This document shows, in pieces, positions 19,013 through 27,081 of a DNA stretch of 64,000 nucleotides (the first letter of the stretch is position 1; every line of letters begins with the position of its first letter). The translations under genes were made by a program, and so were the position numbers. This stretch comes from Aureimonas sp. SA4125. GTDB taxonomy: Bacteria > Pseudomonadota > Alphaproteobacteria > Rhizobiales > Rhizobiaceae. The DNA is taken from assembly GCF_019973775.1 (NCBI RefSeq), contig NZ_AP025032.1:1860001-1924000 (forward strand). The letters run 5' to 3'. Below the pieces are notes generated by a model that was given only the letters and a program-made list of their open reading frames with translations, searched no databases and had not been told where the DNA came from.

Positions 19013-20115
19013 GCCGCCCTCCCGCGTGCCGCTCGGCCGAAGACGACCAGCCGGCCGAACAGGGTCTCGCTGATCAGGATGGAGACGAAGAGGATGCCCT
19101 GCAGCACGAGGACGGTCGCATCCGGCAGGCCCATGCGCCGCTGCACCAGTCCGCCGGCCGCGGCGAGCCCGCCGATCAGGAGCGCCATGGGCACGATGGC
19201 CAGCGGGTTCTGCCGGGCGAGAAAGGCGATGAGGATGCCGGTATAGCCGTAGCCGGCGATCAGCGAGGCGTTGGCGCTGCCGTGGATGGCCGCGACCTCG
19301 ATCATTCCGGCAAGGCCGGCCGCCGCTCCGCCGGCTGCGGTGAAGGCAAGGATCAGCCTGCCGACGCCGAGGCCCTGCACCGCCGCGGCGCGCGCATTGC
19401 CGCCGGCGATGCGCGCGGCAAAGCCGAAGGTGGTGCGCTGGATGACGACGCTGGCGGCGATGCAGGCGAGGATGCCGATGACGATGCCCCAGTGGACCGA
19501 GAGGCCGGGAATCGCCCCGATCGCAAAGTCCGGGTCGAGCGGAGGGGTCGAGGGCTTGTTGAGGCTGCCGGGATCGCGGAAGGGACCCTCGACGAGGTGG
19601 TTGAAGAGGGCGATGGCGATATAGGCGAGGAGGAGGCTCGAGATCGTCTCGTTGACGCCGCGATAGTGCCGGAGCGCCCCGGCCGCACAGATCCAGGCGC
19701 CGCCGGCGATCATGCCGGCGATCGCCATGCCGATTATGCCGGCGAAGGCGGGCAGGCCCGACAGCGTGCCGGCCGCGACGGCGGCGGCGAGGCCGCCCAG
19801 CACGAAAGCCCCTTCGCCGCCGATGACGACGAGGCCGAGCTGCGCCGGCAGCGCCACGCACAGCGCCGTCAGGATCAGGGGGGCCGCCCGCTGCAGGGTG
19901 TTCTGCAGCGAAAACCAGGTGCCGAAGCCGCCGCGCCAGACGAGCGAATAGAGCTCGACCGGCGATTTCCCGATGGCCGCGATGAAGGCGCCGAAGACGG
20001 CAAGTCCCGCAGCCAGCGCGATGACCGGGATGAGAACCGCCTCGATCCGGCGGGCGGCGGTTTCACCCGTCAGCCGCTCGGCAAGGCGGGGCGGGGAGGC
20101 GGCGACGGCGCTCAT
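19009..20115 (-). CDS. ABC importer permease (BMP-type, first subunit)
   Basis: 368 residues with about nine membrane helices, BPD_transp_2 family (YufP-like). A short cytoplasmic N-terminus precedes the first helix (VLIPVIALAAGLAVFGAFIA), and the coupling region is around the AGGNARAAAVQGLGVGRL segment. It begins 17 bp after the end of the binding-protein gene and overlaps the second permease gene by 4 bp. Confidence 0.9.
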   Translation of the reverse strand: MSAVAASPPRLAERLTGETAARRIEAVLIPVIALAAGLAVFGAFIAAIGKSPVELYSLVWRGGFGTWFSLQNTLQRAAPLILTALCVALPAQLGLVVIGGEGAFVLGGLAAAVAAGTLSGLPAFAGIIGMAIAGMIAGGAWICAAGALRHYRGVNETISSLLLAYIAIALFNHLVEGPFRDPGSLNKPSTPPLDPDFAIGAIPGLSVHWGIVIGILACIAASVVIQRTTFGFAARIAGGNARAAAVQGLGVGRLILAFTAAGGAAAGLAGMIEVAAIHGSANASLIAGYGYTGILIAFLARQNPLAIVPMALLIGGLAAAGGLVQRRMGLPDATVLVLQGILFVSILISETLFGRLVVFGRAARGRAA

Positions 20116-20132
20116 CGGCGACTATTCCGGCT

Positions 20133-21251
20133 TCACGACGTCGAGCCGAGGACGCCCTCGACGAGATAGTCCATGCTCTCCAGCTCGATCGCCGTCTCGG
20201 GATAGTCGGTGCCGGCCGCGACGACCTCCTTGCCCTGGTTGTCCTTCAGCGGACCCTTGATGACGGCAAAGCCGCCCTTCATCATTTCTGCCTTGACGGC
20301 GTCGGCCTGTTTGCGGGCGGCGTCGCCGACGGCGGAGCCGTAGGGGCTGGTCTTGACGAAACCCTCGGCAAGGCCGCCGCGGACGAAATTCTCGAGCGGC
20401 TCGCCCTTCTGGGCGGCCTCGACGAAGTTCCTGTAGACGGTGGCCCAGTCCCATTCGGCGCCGGTCAGGTAGTGTTCGGGTGCGAGTTCTGCCTGGCTGG
20501 TGTGGTAGCCGCAGACGAAGGCGCCGCGCTTGGCGGCCGTCTGGACGAGCACCTTCGGTCCGTCGACATGGCAGGTGATGACGTCGGCGCCCTGGTCGAT
20601 CAGCGCGTTCGTCGCCTCGGCCTCCTTCACCGGCATCGACCAGTCGCCGGTGAAGATCACCTGGGTCTGGATCGTCGGGTCGACGCTGCGGGCGCCGAGG
20701 GTGAAGGAGTTGATGTTGAGGAGGACCTGCGGGATCGGCTTGGCGGCGACGAAGCCGAGCTTCTTCGACTTCGTCTGGTGGCCGGCGATGATGCCGCTGA
20801 GATACTGCGCCATGCCGATATAGCCGAAATAGGAACCGGCGTTCTTCGGATCGCTGTCCTTGTTCCAGAGCCCGCCGCAGTGGCGGAACTGGACATCCGG
20901 ATTGGCCTTGGCCGAGTCGACCACGAACGGGCTGAAATAGCCGAACGAGGTCGGGAAGATCAGCGAAGCACCATCGAGCTCGATCATGCTCTGCATGGTC
21001 TGCGTCACCGCGTCGGTTTCCGCGACGTTCTCCTCCTCGATGACCGTGATCCCGGCCATGTCCTTGATCGCTGCGGCGCCCTGGGCATGCGCCTGATTGT
21101 AGCCGAAGTCGTCGCGCGGCCCGACATAGACGAAGCCGACGGTCAGGTCGGCAGCGAGTGCCGGATTGATTCGCATGAAGCCCGGGAGGGCGGCGAAGGC
21201 CGCGCCCGTCTGAAGCAGACGGCGGCGGGAGAAAGGCATTGAGATCGGCAT
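20133..21251 (-). CDS. BMP-family substrate-binding lipoprotein-like/periplasmic protein
   Basis: 372 residues from ATG 21251, which has an AGGGG ribosome site; a longer frame upstream is not needed. The N-terminus is a twin-arginine-type signal (SRRRLLQTGAAFAALPGF). The mature part begins with DLTVGFVYVGPRDDFGYNQA, the classic start of BMP/PnrA binding proteins, which usually carry nucleosides. Here the operon partners are amidohydrolases, so the ligand may be another nitrogen compound. It is the first gene of the eight-gene operon. Confidence 0.9.
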   Translation of the reverse strand: MPISMPFSRRRLLQTGAAFAALPGFMRINPALAADLTVGFVYVGPRDDFGYNQAHAQGAAAIKDMAGITVIEEENVAETDAVTQTMQSMIELDGASLIFPTSFGYFSPFVVDSAKANPDVQFRHCGGLWNKDSDPKNAGSYFGYIGMAQYLSGIIAGHQTKSKKLGFVAAKPIPQVLLNINSFTLGARSVDPTIQTQVIFTGDWSMPVKEAEATNALIDQGADVITCHVDGPKVLVQTAAKRGAFVCGYHTSQAELAPEHYLTGAEWDWATVYRNFVEAAQKGEPLENFVRGGLAEGFVKTSPYGSAVGDAARKQADAVKAEMMKGGFAVIKGPLKDNQGKEVVAAGTDYPETAIELESMDYLVEGVLGSTS

Positions 21252-21290
21252 GGTGCACCCCTGAAATGACGGTAATCGACGTGTTCGGCT

Positions 21291-21304
21291 GATTGCATGC
21301 AATC
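21291..21304. promoter_or_regulatory. Perfect palindrome upstream of the BMP operon (candidate GntR operator)
   Basis: GATTGCATGCAATC is a perfect 14-bp palindrome, 40 bp before the operon's first ATG. FCD-type GntR regulators commonly bind short AT-flanked palindromes of this size, and one is encoded at the far end of the operon. The rest of the 21252-21639 interval shows no gene I can support. Confidence 0.5.
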
Positions 21305-21639
21305 TCGGTGCCAAAGCCGTGATGGCGCGATTTCAGGGAGGCGGGCACAGAGGCGGAGGCTATTGACGATGTCGGCGCCTAAAAAACAGCCATCGGTGCC
21401 CGGTTTCCGTCACTGCGATCTTCGGAGCGTGCGGAAGCGAGGTCCTTTCTGGTGCCAGCTGCCTCCTATGCTCATCGGACCCCGCCCACAGACGAGGCGC
21501 AGGCCGCTCCGCCGTCGAGAAATGATCGAGGAGGGCCGTCTGCGGACCGCCCCGTCGCACCGTCCGGGCGGTCGTGAGGCGCCATCGGAAATGAGTCGGT
21601 GGCCTCGGATCGCTTTCGTGACCGGCGCATTCACCGTAG

Positions 21640-21903
21640 ATGACAAGCCGAATGATCTATCGAAGCGCAAATGGGGACGACTGGCTGCTCGCGACCGACG
21701 AGTCGGGCGTCCGCACCGTGGTCCACCGTGCCAATCCCGCGTCGGGCGGGACGCAGACGACGATGCCGGTCGAGGAGTTTCTCGAGCGGGGAGGCGGCAG
21801 TCCGGAGGCAGCGGCGGTTCGGGCGGCGCTGGCGGCGCCACCGGCCGACGATGGTATCGGTCGGAACGAGGATGGCGCCCCGGGACTCAGCCGGGTGCCG
21901 TGA
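21640..21903 (+). CDS. Small conserved hypothetical protein
   Basis: 87 residues. The opening MIYRSANGDDWLLATDESG and the mid segment VHRANPASGG, EEFLERGG resemble a family of short proteins of unknown function that I recall from Bradyrhizobium-type genomes. It is soluble and has no signal peptide. Its stop overlaps the GTG start of the 2'-5' RNA ligase-like gene (GTGA), so the two are likely co-translated. Confidence 0.62.
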   Translation: MTSRMIYRSANGDDWLLATDESGVRTVVHRANPASGGTQTTMPVEEFLERGGGSPEAAAVRAALAAPPADDGIGRNEDGAPGLSRVP

Positions 21904-22451
21904 CGGGCGCAGCTGGCGACGTGGTGCGCACGGACGCCGGGTCTGGCGCCCCCTTGATCCTCACGCTGCGGTTCGACGACGCGAGCTTTGCGCACTTCCA
22001 CGGCATGCGGCGGCGCCACTTTCCGCCCGAGCGGAATTTCATCCCTGCGCATCTGACCTTGTTCCACCATCTGCCCGGTGATCGATATGCCGAAATAGCA
22101 GAGGCTGTCGCGTCGCGGGCGGCGCGCCTGGAGCCTTTCCCGCTGGCGATCAGGGGCTTGCGCTTTCTCGGGCAGGGGACGGCCTATGCGATCGACAGTC
22201 CGCCCCTCGCCGCCCTTCGGGGCGAGTTCGCGGCACGCTGGGCGCCGCATCTGACGCGCCAGGACATGCAGGGGTTTCGCCCGCATGTCACGATCCAGAA
22301 CAAGGTCCCGCCGCCGGCATCCCGGACCCTCTTCGAGGCGCTGTCGGCATCGTTCCTGCCGTTCGAAGCGACCGCGACCGGTCTGCTCCTCTGGCACTAT
22401 CGCGGGGGGCCATGGGAGGCAGCAGGAGAGTTTGCCTTTTCCGGCGGGTAA
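21900..22451 (+). CDS. 2'-5' RNA ligase-family (2H phosphoesterase) protein
   Basis: 183 residues from a GTG overlapping the previous stop. Two HxT motifs define the 2H phosphoesterase superfamily: HLT in PAHLTLFHHLPG and HVT in FRPHVTIQNKV, about 100 residues apart as expected. Members act on 2'-5' or cyclic phosphodiester bonds in RNA or small nucleotides. The true substrate is unknown. An upstream in-frame extension exists but reads through non-coding-looking sequence. Confidence 0.78.
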   Translation: MTGAAGDVVRTDAGSGAPLILTLRFDDASFAHFHGMRRRHFPPERNFIPAHLTLFHHLPGDRYAEIAEAVASRAARLEPFPLAIRGLRFLGQGTAYAIDSPPLAALRGEFAARWAPHLTRQDMQGFRPHVTIQNKVPPPASRTLFEALSASFLPFEATATGLLLWHYRGGPWEAAGEFAFSGG

Positions 22452-22675
22452 AAGTTCTTTCGGTCCGTCATTTCCTTGGGGCGCGACGAGATCCAGGACT
22501 TCGGGGCCGTGTCGCATGGCGGCGACATCGCCGTCTCTCACCCGCATCCTGAAAAGCCAGCCGGGGCGGGAGTACGGCGGGGCAGGTGGTTGAAGCGACG
22601 CGGAGATACGGCGACGTCAGCGGTCCCTCCGGCGGGTCCCGGCCTGCTCGCGACCGCGTCTCGCAGCGGCGGCGA

Positions 22676-23965
22676 TCAGCGTTCGAACTGCTGACGGGCA
22701 GGGCGCAGGGCCGCTGCGCGCCGATGTCCCTCCAGGCCCTCGCTGGCGCTCTGCCGGATCGCCGCTGGCGCCACGGCGGCAACGCCTGCCGGTTCCAGCC
22801 ATTGATGCGTGCAGATCTTGACGTAGGAACCGACCCAGAGACCGCCGGTGTACCGGCCGGCACCCATGGTCGGCAGCGTGTGGTTCGTGCCGCAGCACTT
22901 GTCGGAATAGACCACGCTCGCCGCCGTGCCGATGAACAGGGAGCCGTAATTGCTGAGACGCAGCGCGAAGGCGCGGGGATCGAGCGTGTGCACCTGCAGG
23001 TGTTCGGCGGCGATGTGGTCGGAATAGGCGATCATGTCCGCCTCGTCCGTGCAGAACACCACCTCGCCCATGCGCCGCCACGCCTCGCCGGCGACCGAAG
23101 CGGTCGGCAGATCGAGGAGCTGCCGTTCGACCTCGGCGATGACCGCCTCGCCGAGCGATCGGTCGGTGGTGATCAGCCCGACGCGGGTGCGCACGTCGTG
23201 CTCGGCCTGCGCGAGAAGGTCGGTGGCGATCATCTCGGCATCACCGGTGGCATCGGCGACGACGTAGATCTCGCTCGGGCCGGCGAGCTGGTCGATGCCG
23301 ACCGGGCCGAAGACCTGGCGCTTGGCCTCGTTGACGAAGGCGTTGCCAGGCCCGACGATCTTGTCGACGGCGGGGATGGTTTCGGTGCCATAGGCCATGG
23401 CGGCGATCGCCTGGGCGCCGCCGATGCGAAAGATCCGGTCAGCCCCGGCAAGATGGCATCCCGCGATCATCGCGGGATGGGCACCCGGCGGCAGGCAGGC
23501 GATCACCTCCGCGCATCCCGCGACCTTGGCCGGCACGATGGTCATCACCGGGGCCGACAGAAGCGGATAGCGCCCGCCGGGCACGTAGCAGCCGACGCGG
23601 CGGATCGGGATCACGCGATGGCCGAGATGCAGGCCCGGCAGCGGCTCGACCTCGAGCGGCAGGATCGTCGCCAGCTGCGCCTCGGCAAAGGCGCGGACAT
23701 TGGCGATGGCGAATTCCGTGTCGGCACGGGTCTGCGGATCGAGGTCGGCCAGGGCCTGCGCCCGCTCCTCCTGCGTGACCTCGAAAGCCTCCATCTCGAT
23801 CTTGTCGAACTCGGCTGCGTAGCGCCGGACGGCCGCGTCGCCTTCGGTCCGGACGGCGGCAATGATCGCCTTCACGATGGTCTCAACCGCAAGCCCGTCG
23901 GCGTTTCCCGATTCCGGGGTCTTCAGCGACTGGATGCGGGAGAAGAGATCGACTGAAGCGGACAT
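22676..23965 (-). CDS. HisD-family NAD-dependent alcohol dehydrogenase (HpsN-like)
   Basis: 429 residues of the histidinol dehydrogenase fold: [51 protein letters not shown], the zinc-ligand segment LLAQAEHD and the C-terminal GTNHTLPT. It is not in a histidine operon. It resembles, from memory, the sulfopropanediol 3-dehydrogenase HpsN branch rather than biosynthetic HisD. It is divergent from an XRE-cupin regulator and a PotDABC-like importer, suggesting a catabolic substrate brought in by that importer. About 220 bp separate it from the RNA-ligase-like gene; I see no gene there. Confidence 0.82.
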   Translation of the reverse strand: MSASVDLFSRIQSLKTPESGNADGLAVETIVKAIIAAVRTEGDAAVRRYAAEFDKIEMEAFEVTQEERAQALADLDPQTRADTEFAIANVRAFAEAQLATILPLEVEPLPGLHLGHRVIPIRRVGCYVPGGRYPLLSAPVMTIVPAKVAGCAEVIACLPPGAHPAMIAGCHLAGADRIFRIGGAQAIAAMAYGTETIPAVDKIVGPGNAFVNEAKRQVFGPVGIDQLAGPSEIYVVADATGDAEMIATDLLAQAEHDVRTRVGLITTDRSLGEAVIAEVERQLLDLPTASVAGEAWRRMGEVVFCTDEADMIAYSDHIAAEHLQVHTLDPRAFALRLSNYGSLFIGTAASVVYSDKCCGTNHTLPTMGAGRYTGGLWVGSYVKICTHQWLEPAGVAAVAPAAIRQSASEGLEGHRRAAALRPARQQFER

Positions 23966-24062
23966 GCGCGTGGGCCCCGGGAGATGAAACGCCCGAAGGC
24001 TCGCAAAGCGCAGCTTGCTTCACAAGCAGGAAGGCCGCATACGTTCAATATTCTCACCAACA

Positions 24063-24078
24063 GTGCAAAAATCTGCAC
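24063..24078. promoter_or_regulatory. Inverted repeat in the divergent hisD-like/XRE promoter region
   Basis: GTGCA and TGCAC arms are separated by six bases (AAAATC), and a further TTGCGGTGCAA motif lies 25 bp on. They sit between the two divergent start codons, the expected place for the operator of the adjacent XRE-cupin regulator. Confidence 0.4.
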
Positions 24079-24123
24079 AACAAACCGGCAGGCCATTTTG
24101 CGGTGCAACCAGGGGGGCGGATC

Positions 24124-24672
24124 TTGCCGGCGATCGGAGCGGGAATAAGGGAATTGCGGCGGCGCCGGCAATTGTCGACGCGGCAGCTGGCGGTGCGCTC
24201 CGGCATCTCGCACTCGACCATCTCGCTCCTGGAGCGCGATCGGCTCAGCCCTTCCGTCGATACGCTGAGCGCCATCCTCGAAGCCATGGGGTCGACGCTC
24301 ACCGGATTTTTCTCCGAAGTGGCGGCTAGCCTCCCGCATTCGCCCTTCTACCGCCGCGACGATCTCGCCGAGATCGGCCGCAGCGACGGCATCTCCTACC
24401 GCATGGTCGGGATCAACCATCCGAACAGGCATCTCCTGATGCTACATGAGCGATACGCGCCGGGGGCCGATACCGGGAAGGCGTTCTCGCATACCGCGCA
24501 GGAGGCGGGGGTGGTGATCCGCGGGGCGGTCGAGGTGACGGTCGGGGCGGAGATGCGGACACTTGGCGTCGGCGACGCCTACTACTTCGACAGCCAGACG
24601 CCCCATCAATTCAGAAATGCGAGCGGCGAGACCGCGGAGATCATCAGCGCCATCACCCCGCCGACCTATTGA
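24124..24672 (+). CDS. XRE-family regulator with C-terminal cupin domain
   Basis: An N-terminal helix-turn-helix (LRRRRQLSTRQLAVRSGISH, then STISLLERDRLSPSVDTL) joins a C-terminal cupin sensor domain (residues ~100-180, with GVVIRGAVEVTVG and the FDSQTPHQFRN metal-site strand). This PuuR-like layout usually regulates amine or amino-acid uptake and breakdown. I prefer the TTG at 24124 because AGGGGGGCG lies just before it; a GTG at 24103 is the alternative. It is upstream of and codirectional with the importer genes. Confidence 0.88.
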   Translation: MPAIGAGIRELRRRRQLSTRQLAVRSGISHSTISLLERDRLSPSVDTLSAILEAMGSTLTGFFSEVAASLPHSPFYRRDDLAEIGRSDGISYRMVGINHPNRHLLMLHERYAPGADTGKAFSHTAQEAGVVIRGAVEVTVGAEMRTLGVGDAYYFDSQTPHQFRNASGETAEIISAITPPTY

Positions 24673-24857
24673 GCCGGGCGGATGAACTGGCCCGATAAGC
24701 TGGCCGAAAATCGGCAAGACATGCCGTTTTCAGGAAAGTGAGGCGCTGACCGATTGACGTATCGTTGACTATATTCACCGGCGTTCTTTCGGTTCTGCGC
24801 ACCCGCCGGCTTTTGTGGTTCAGTCAGGCATTGCCGAACTCAACTGAGGAAACTGTG

Positions 24858-25907
24858 ATGCACAAGACCACATTCATCAAAACGATCGGCGGCGCTTTGC
24901 TCGGCAGCCTTCTGGCCCTCAATCCGGCTGCGGCCCGCGACCTCACGGTCGTGTCCTGGGGCGGCAACTATCAGGACGCCCAGCGCGAGATCTACTTCAA
25001 GCCCTTCGCCGAGAAGTCCGGCAAGCCGGTGCTCGACGAGTCCTGGGATGGCGGCTACGGCGTTCTCGCCGCCAAGCTCCAGGCCGGAACGCCGAACTGG
25101 GACCTCGTCCAGGTGGAGACCGAGGAACTGGCGCTCGGTTGCGCCGACGGCATCTACGAGACGGTCGACTGGGAAAAATTCGGCGGCAAGGACAAGTTCA
25201 TCGACTCCGCCGTCAGCGACTGCGGCGTCGGCGCCATCGTCTGGTCCACCGGCCTCAGCTACGATGCCGACAAGCTGACGACTGCGCCCGCGAGCTGGGC
25301 CGACTTCTTCGACACCACGAAGTTCCCCGGCAAGCGCGGCCTGCGCAAGGGCCCGAAATACTCGCTGGAATTCGCCCTCATCGCCGACGGCGTGCCGCTT
25401 GCGGACGTCTACAAGGTGCTGGCGACCCCGGAGGGTGTCGATCGCGCCTTCGCCAAGCTCGACACCATCAAGGGCGACATCACCTGGTGGGAGTCAGGCG
25501 CCCAGCCGATCCAGTTGCTCGCCTCCGGCGAGGTGGTCATGACCTCGGCCTATAACGGCCGCCTGACCGGCATCAACAAGTCGGAAGGCAAGAACTTCCA
25601 GATCGTCTGGCCCGGCAGCATCTATGCGGTCGACAGCTGGGTGGTCTTGAAGGGCTCGCCCAACAAGGACGCCGCCTTCGACCTCGTCGCCTTCGCCAGC
25701 GCGCCGGAGAACCAGACGAAACTCCCCGACTTCATCGCCTACGGCCTGCCGAACAAGGCCGCGGGCGAGGCCCTGAAGCCCGAGGTCGCCGCCACCCTGC
25801 CGACCGCGCCTGCCAATCTCGACGTGGCGATGCCGCTCGATGGCGATTTCTGGGTCGACAACATCGAGGCGATCACCACGCGCTTCAACGCCTGGGTCGC
25901 ACAGTAA
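24858..25907 (+). CDS. PotD-type periplasmic binding protein of an ABC importer
   Basis: 349 residues from ATG 24858 with GAGGA eight bases upstream. A signal peptide ends at NPAAA-RD, and the mature protein starts LTVVSWGGNYQDAQREIYF, typical of the spermidine/putrescine (SBP_bac_8) family. The ligand is a guess: polyamine, but related proteins bind other small cations and sulfonates. A TTGACG/TTGACT region near 24752-24771 could hold the promoter. Confidence 0.9.
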   Translation: MHKTTFIKTIGGALLGSLLALNPAAARDLTVVSWGGNYQDAQREIYFKPFAEKSGKPVLDESWDGGYGVLAAKLQAGTPNWDLVQVETEELALGCADGIYETVDWEKFGGKDKFIDSAVSDCGVGAIVWSTGLSYDADKLTTAPASWADFFDTTKFPGKRGLRKGPKYSLEFALIADGVPLADVYKVLATPEGVDRAFAKLDTIKGDITWWESGAQPIQLLASGEVVMTSAYNGRLTGINKSEGKNFQIVWPGSIYAVDSWVVLKGSPNKDAAFDLVAFASAPENQTKLPDFIAYGLPNKAAGEALKPEVAATLPTAPANLDVAMPLDGDFWVDNIEAITTRFNAWVAQ

Positions 25908-25916
25908 GTGCAAGCG

Positions 25917-25979
25917 TCGCCGCCGCGCTGCGGCGGCGATCACCACCTTCCGCCGCAGGCACGTGGCTTGCGGCGGAAG
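25917..25979 (+). promoter_or_regulatory. Two strong hairpins between binding-protein and ATPase genes
   Basis: A 10-bp stem (TCGCCGCCGC with GCGGCGGCGA, 25917-25939) is followed by an 11-bp stem (CTTCCGCCGCA with TGCGGCGGAAG, 25947-25979). Neither has a T-run. Such intercistronic stems usually protect the upstream mRNA so that binding protein is made in excess over the membrane and ATPase subunits. Confidence 0.5.
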
Positions 25980-26010
25980 ACAACGAACCGCGACGACAGG
26001 TGGGCCGAGA

Positions 26011-27081
26011 TTGACGCATTCCTACATCCACTTCCACGAGGTCTCGAAGAGCTACGGCCCGATCCAGGTGATCGAGCAGTTGAACCTGGAAGTCGAGAAG
26101 GGCGAGTTCCTGTCGCTGCTCGGGCCTTCGGGCTCCGGCAAGACCACGATCCTGATGATGCTCGCCGGCTTCGAAGCGCCGTCCGCCGGCACGATCTGGC
26201 TCGACGGCCAGCGCATCCATGAACTGCCGCCGCACCAGCGTGGCATGGGCGTGGTGTTCCAGAACTACGCGCTGTTCCCGCACATGACGGTCGCCGAAAA
26301 CGTCGCCTTTCCCCTGCAGATGCGCGGCCTGCCCCGGGCCGAGATCGCCACGCGCGTCGCCGCGGCGCTCGACCGCGTGCAACTCGCCCATCTCGGCAGC
26401 CGCAAGCCCGAGCAGCTCTCCGGCGGGCAGCAGCAGCGCGTCGCCTTGACCCGCGCCTTGGTCTTCGAGCCGAAGGTGGTGCTGATGGATGAGCCGCTGG
26501 GCGCGCTGGACAAGCAGTTGCGTGAGCAGATGCAACTGGAGATCCGTGCGCTGCACCGCCGCCTCGGCCTCTCCATCGTCTTCGTGACCCACGACCAGAG
26601 CGAGGCGCTGACCATGTCGGACCGCGTTGCGATCTTCGACAGGGGCCGTATCGCGCAGATCGGCCGGGCATCGGACGTCTACGACCGGCCAGCCAGCCAG
26701 TTCGTCTCGCAATTCATCGGCGAGACCAATCTTCTCCCCGGCACCGTCTCCGGCCGCGCCGGCGGGGACATGTCGATCGACCTCGGCGGCTTGCGCATCA
26801 TGGCCTCGCCCCCGGTCGCGCCGCCGGCGGATGCAGGCGCCGTGGTCGTCTCGATCCGACCGGAGCGACTGGCGCTGGGCGAGGCTGCCGCTGGCCACGT
26901 CAATCGTCTGGATGCGATGGTCGACGACGTCGTCTACCAGGGCGACCACCTGCGCCTGCATCTGTCCGCCGGCGCGCTGAAGCTCGTCGCCCGTTCCGAG
27001 CGCGCCGGTGCGGCGCCGGGGATCGGCAGCACCACGGCGGTCGGTTTCGCCGCGGCCGACTGCTCGGTCTTTCCAGAATGA
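26011..27081 (+). CDS. PotA-type ABC importer ATPase
   Basis: 356 residues from a TTG at 26011. Walker A is GPSGSGKTT, the Q-loop is in VVFQNYALFPHMTV, the signature is LSGGQQQRVALTRAL and Walker B is VVLMDEPLGALD, followed by the switch histidine in FVTHDQSEALTMSDR. A C-terminal TOBE regulatory domain follows (VVVSIRPERLALG). Its stop overlaps the first permease start by 4 bp. Confidence 0.92.
   Translation: MTHSYIHFHEVSKSYGPIQVIEQLNLEVEKGEFLSLLGPSGSGKTTILMMLAGFEAPSAGTIWLDGQRIHELPPHQRGMGVVFQNYALFPHMTVAENVAFPLQMRGLPRAEIATRVAAALDRVQLAHLGSRKPEQLSGGQQQRVALTRALVFEPKVVLMDEPLGALDKQLREQMQLEIRALHRRLGLSIVFVTHDQSEALTMSDRVAIFDRGRIAQIGRASDVYDRPASQFVSQFIGETNLLPGTVSGRAGGDMSIDLGGLRIMASPPVAPPADAGAVVVSIRPERLALGEAAAGHVNRLDAMVDDVVYQGDHLRLHLSAGALKLVARSERAGAAPGIGSTTAVGFAAADCSVFPE

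Noticed and set aside
16349-19246. A 965-codon open frame on the plus strand
   Set aside because: Antisense to the biuret-hydrolase-like, formamidase and permease genes; no domain of its own and shadow-type composition.
22676-23965. Biosynthetic histidinol dehydrogenase (hisD)
   Set aside because: No other his gene is nearby, and the context is an importer with a catabolic-type regulator; internal segments look closer to the HpsN branch.
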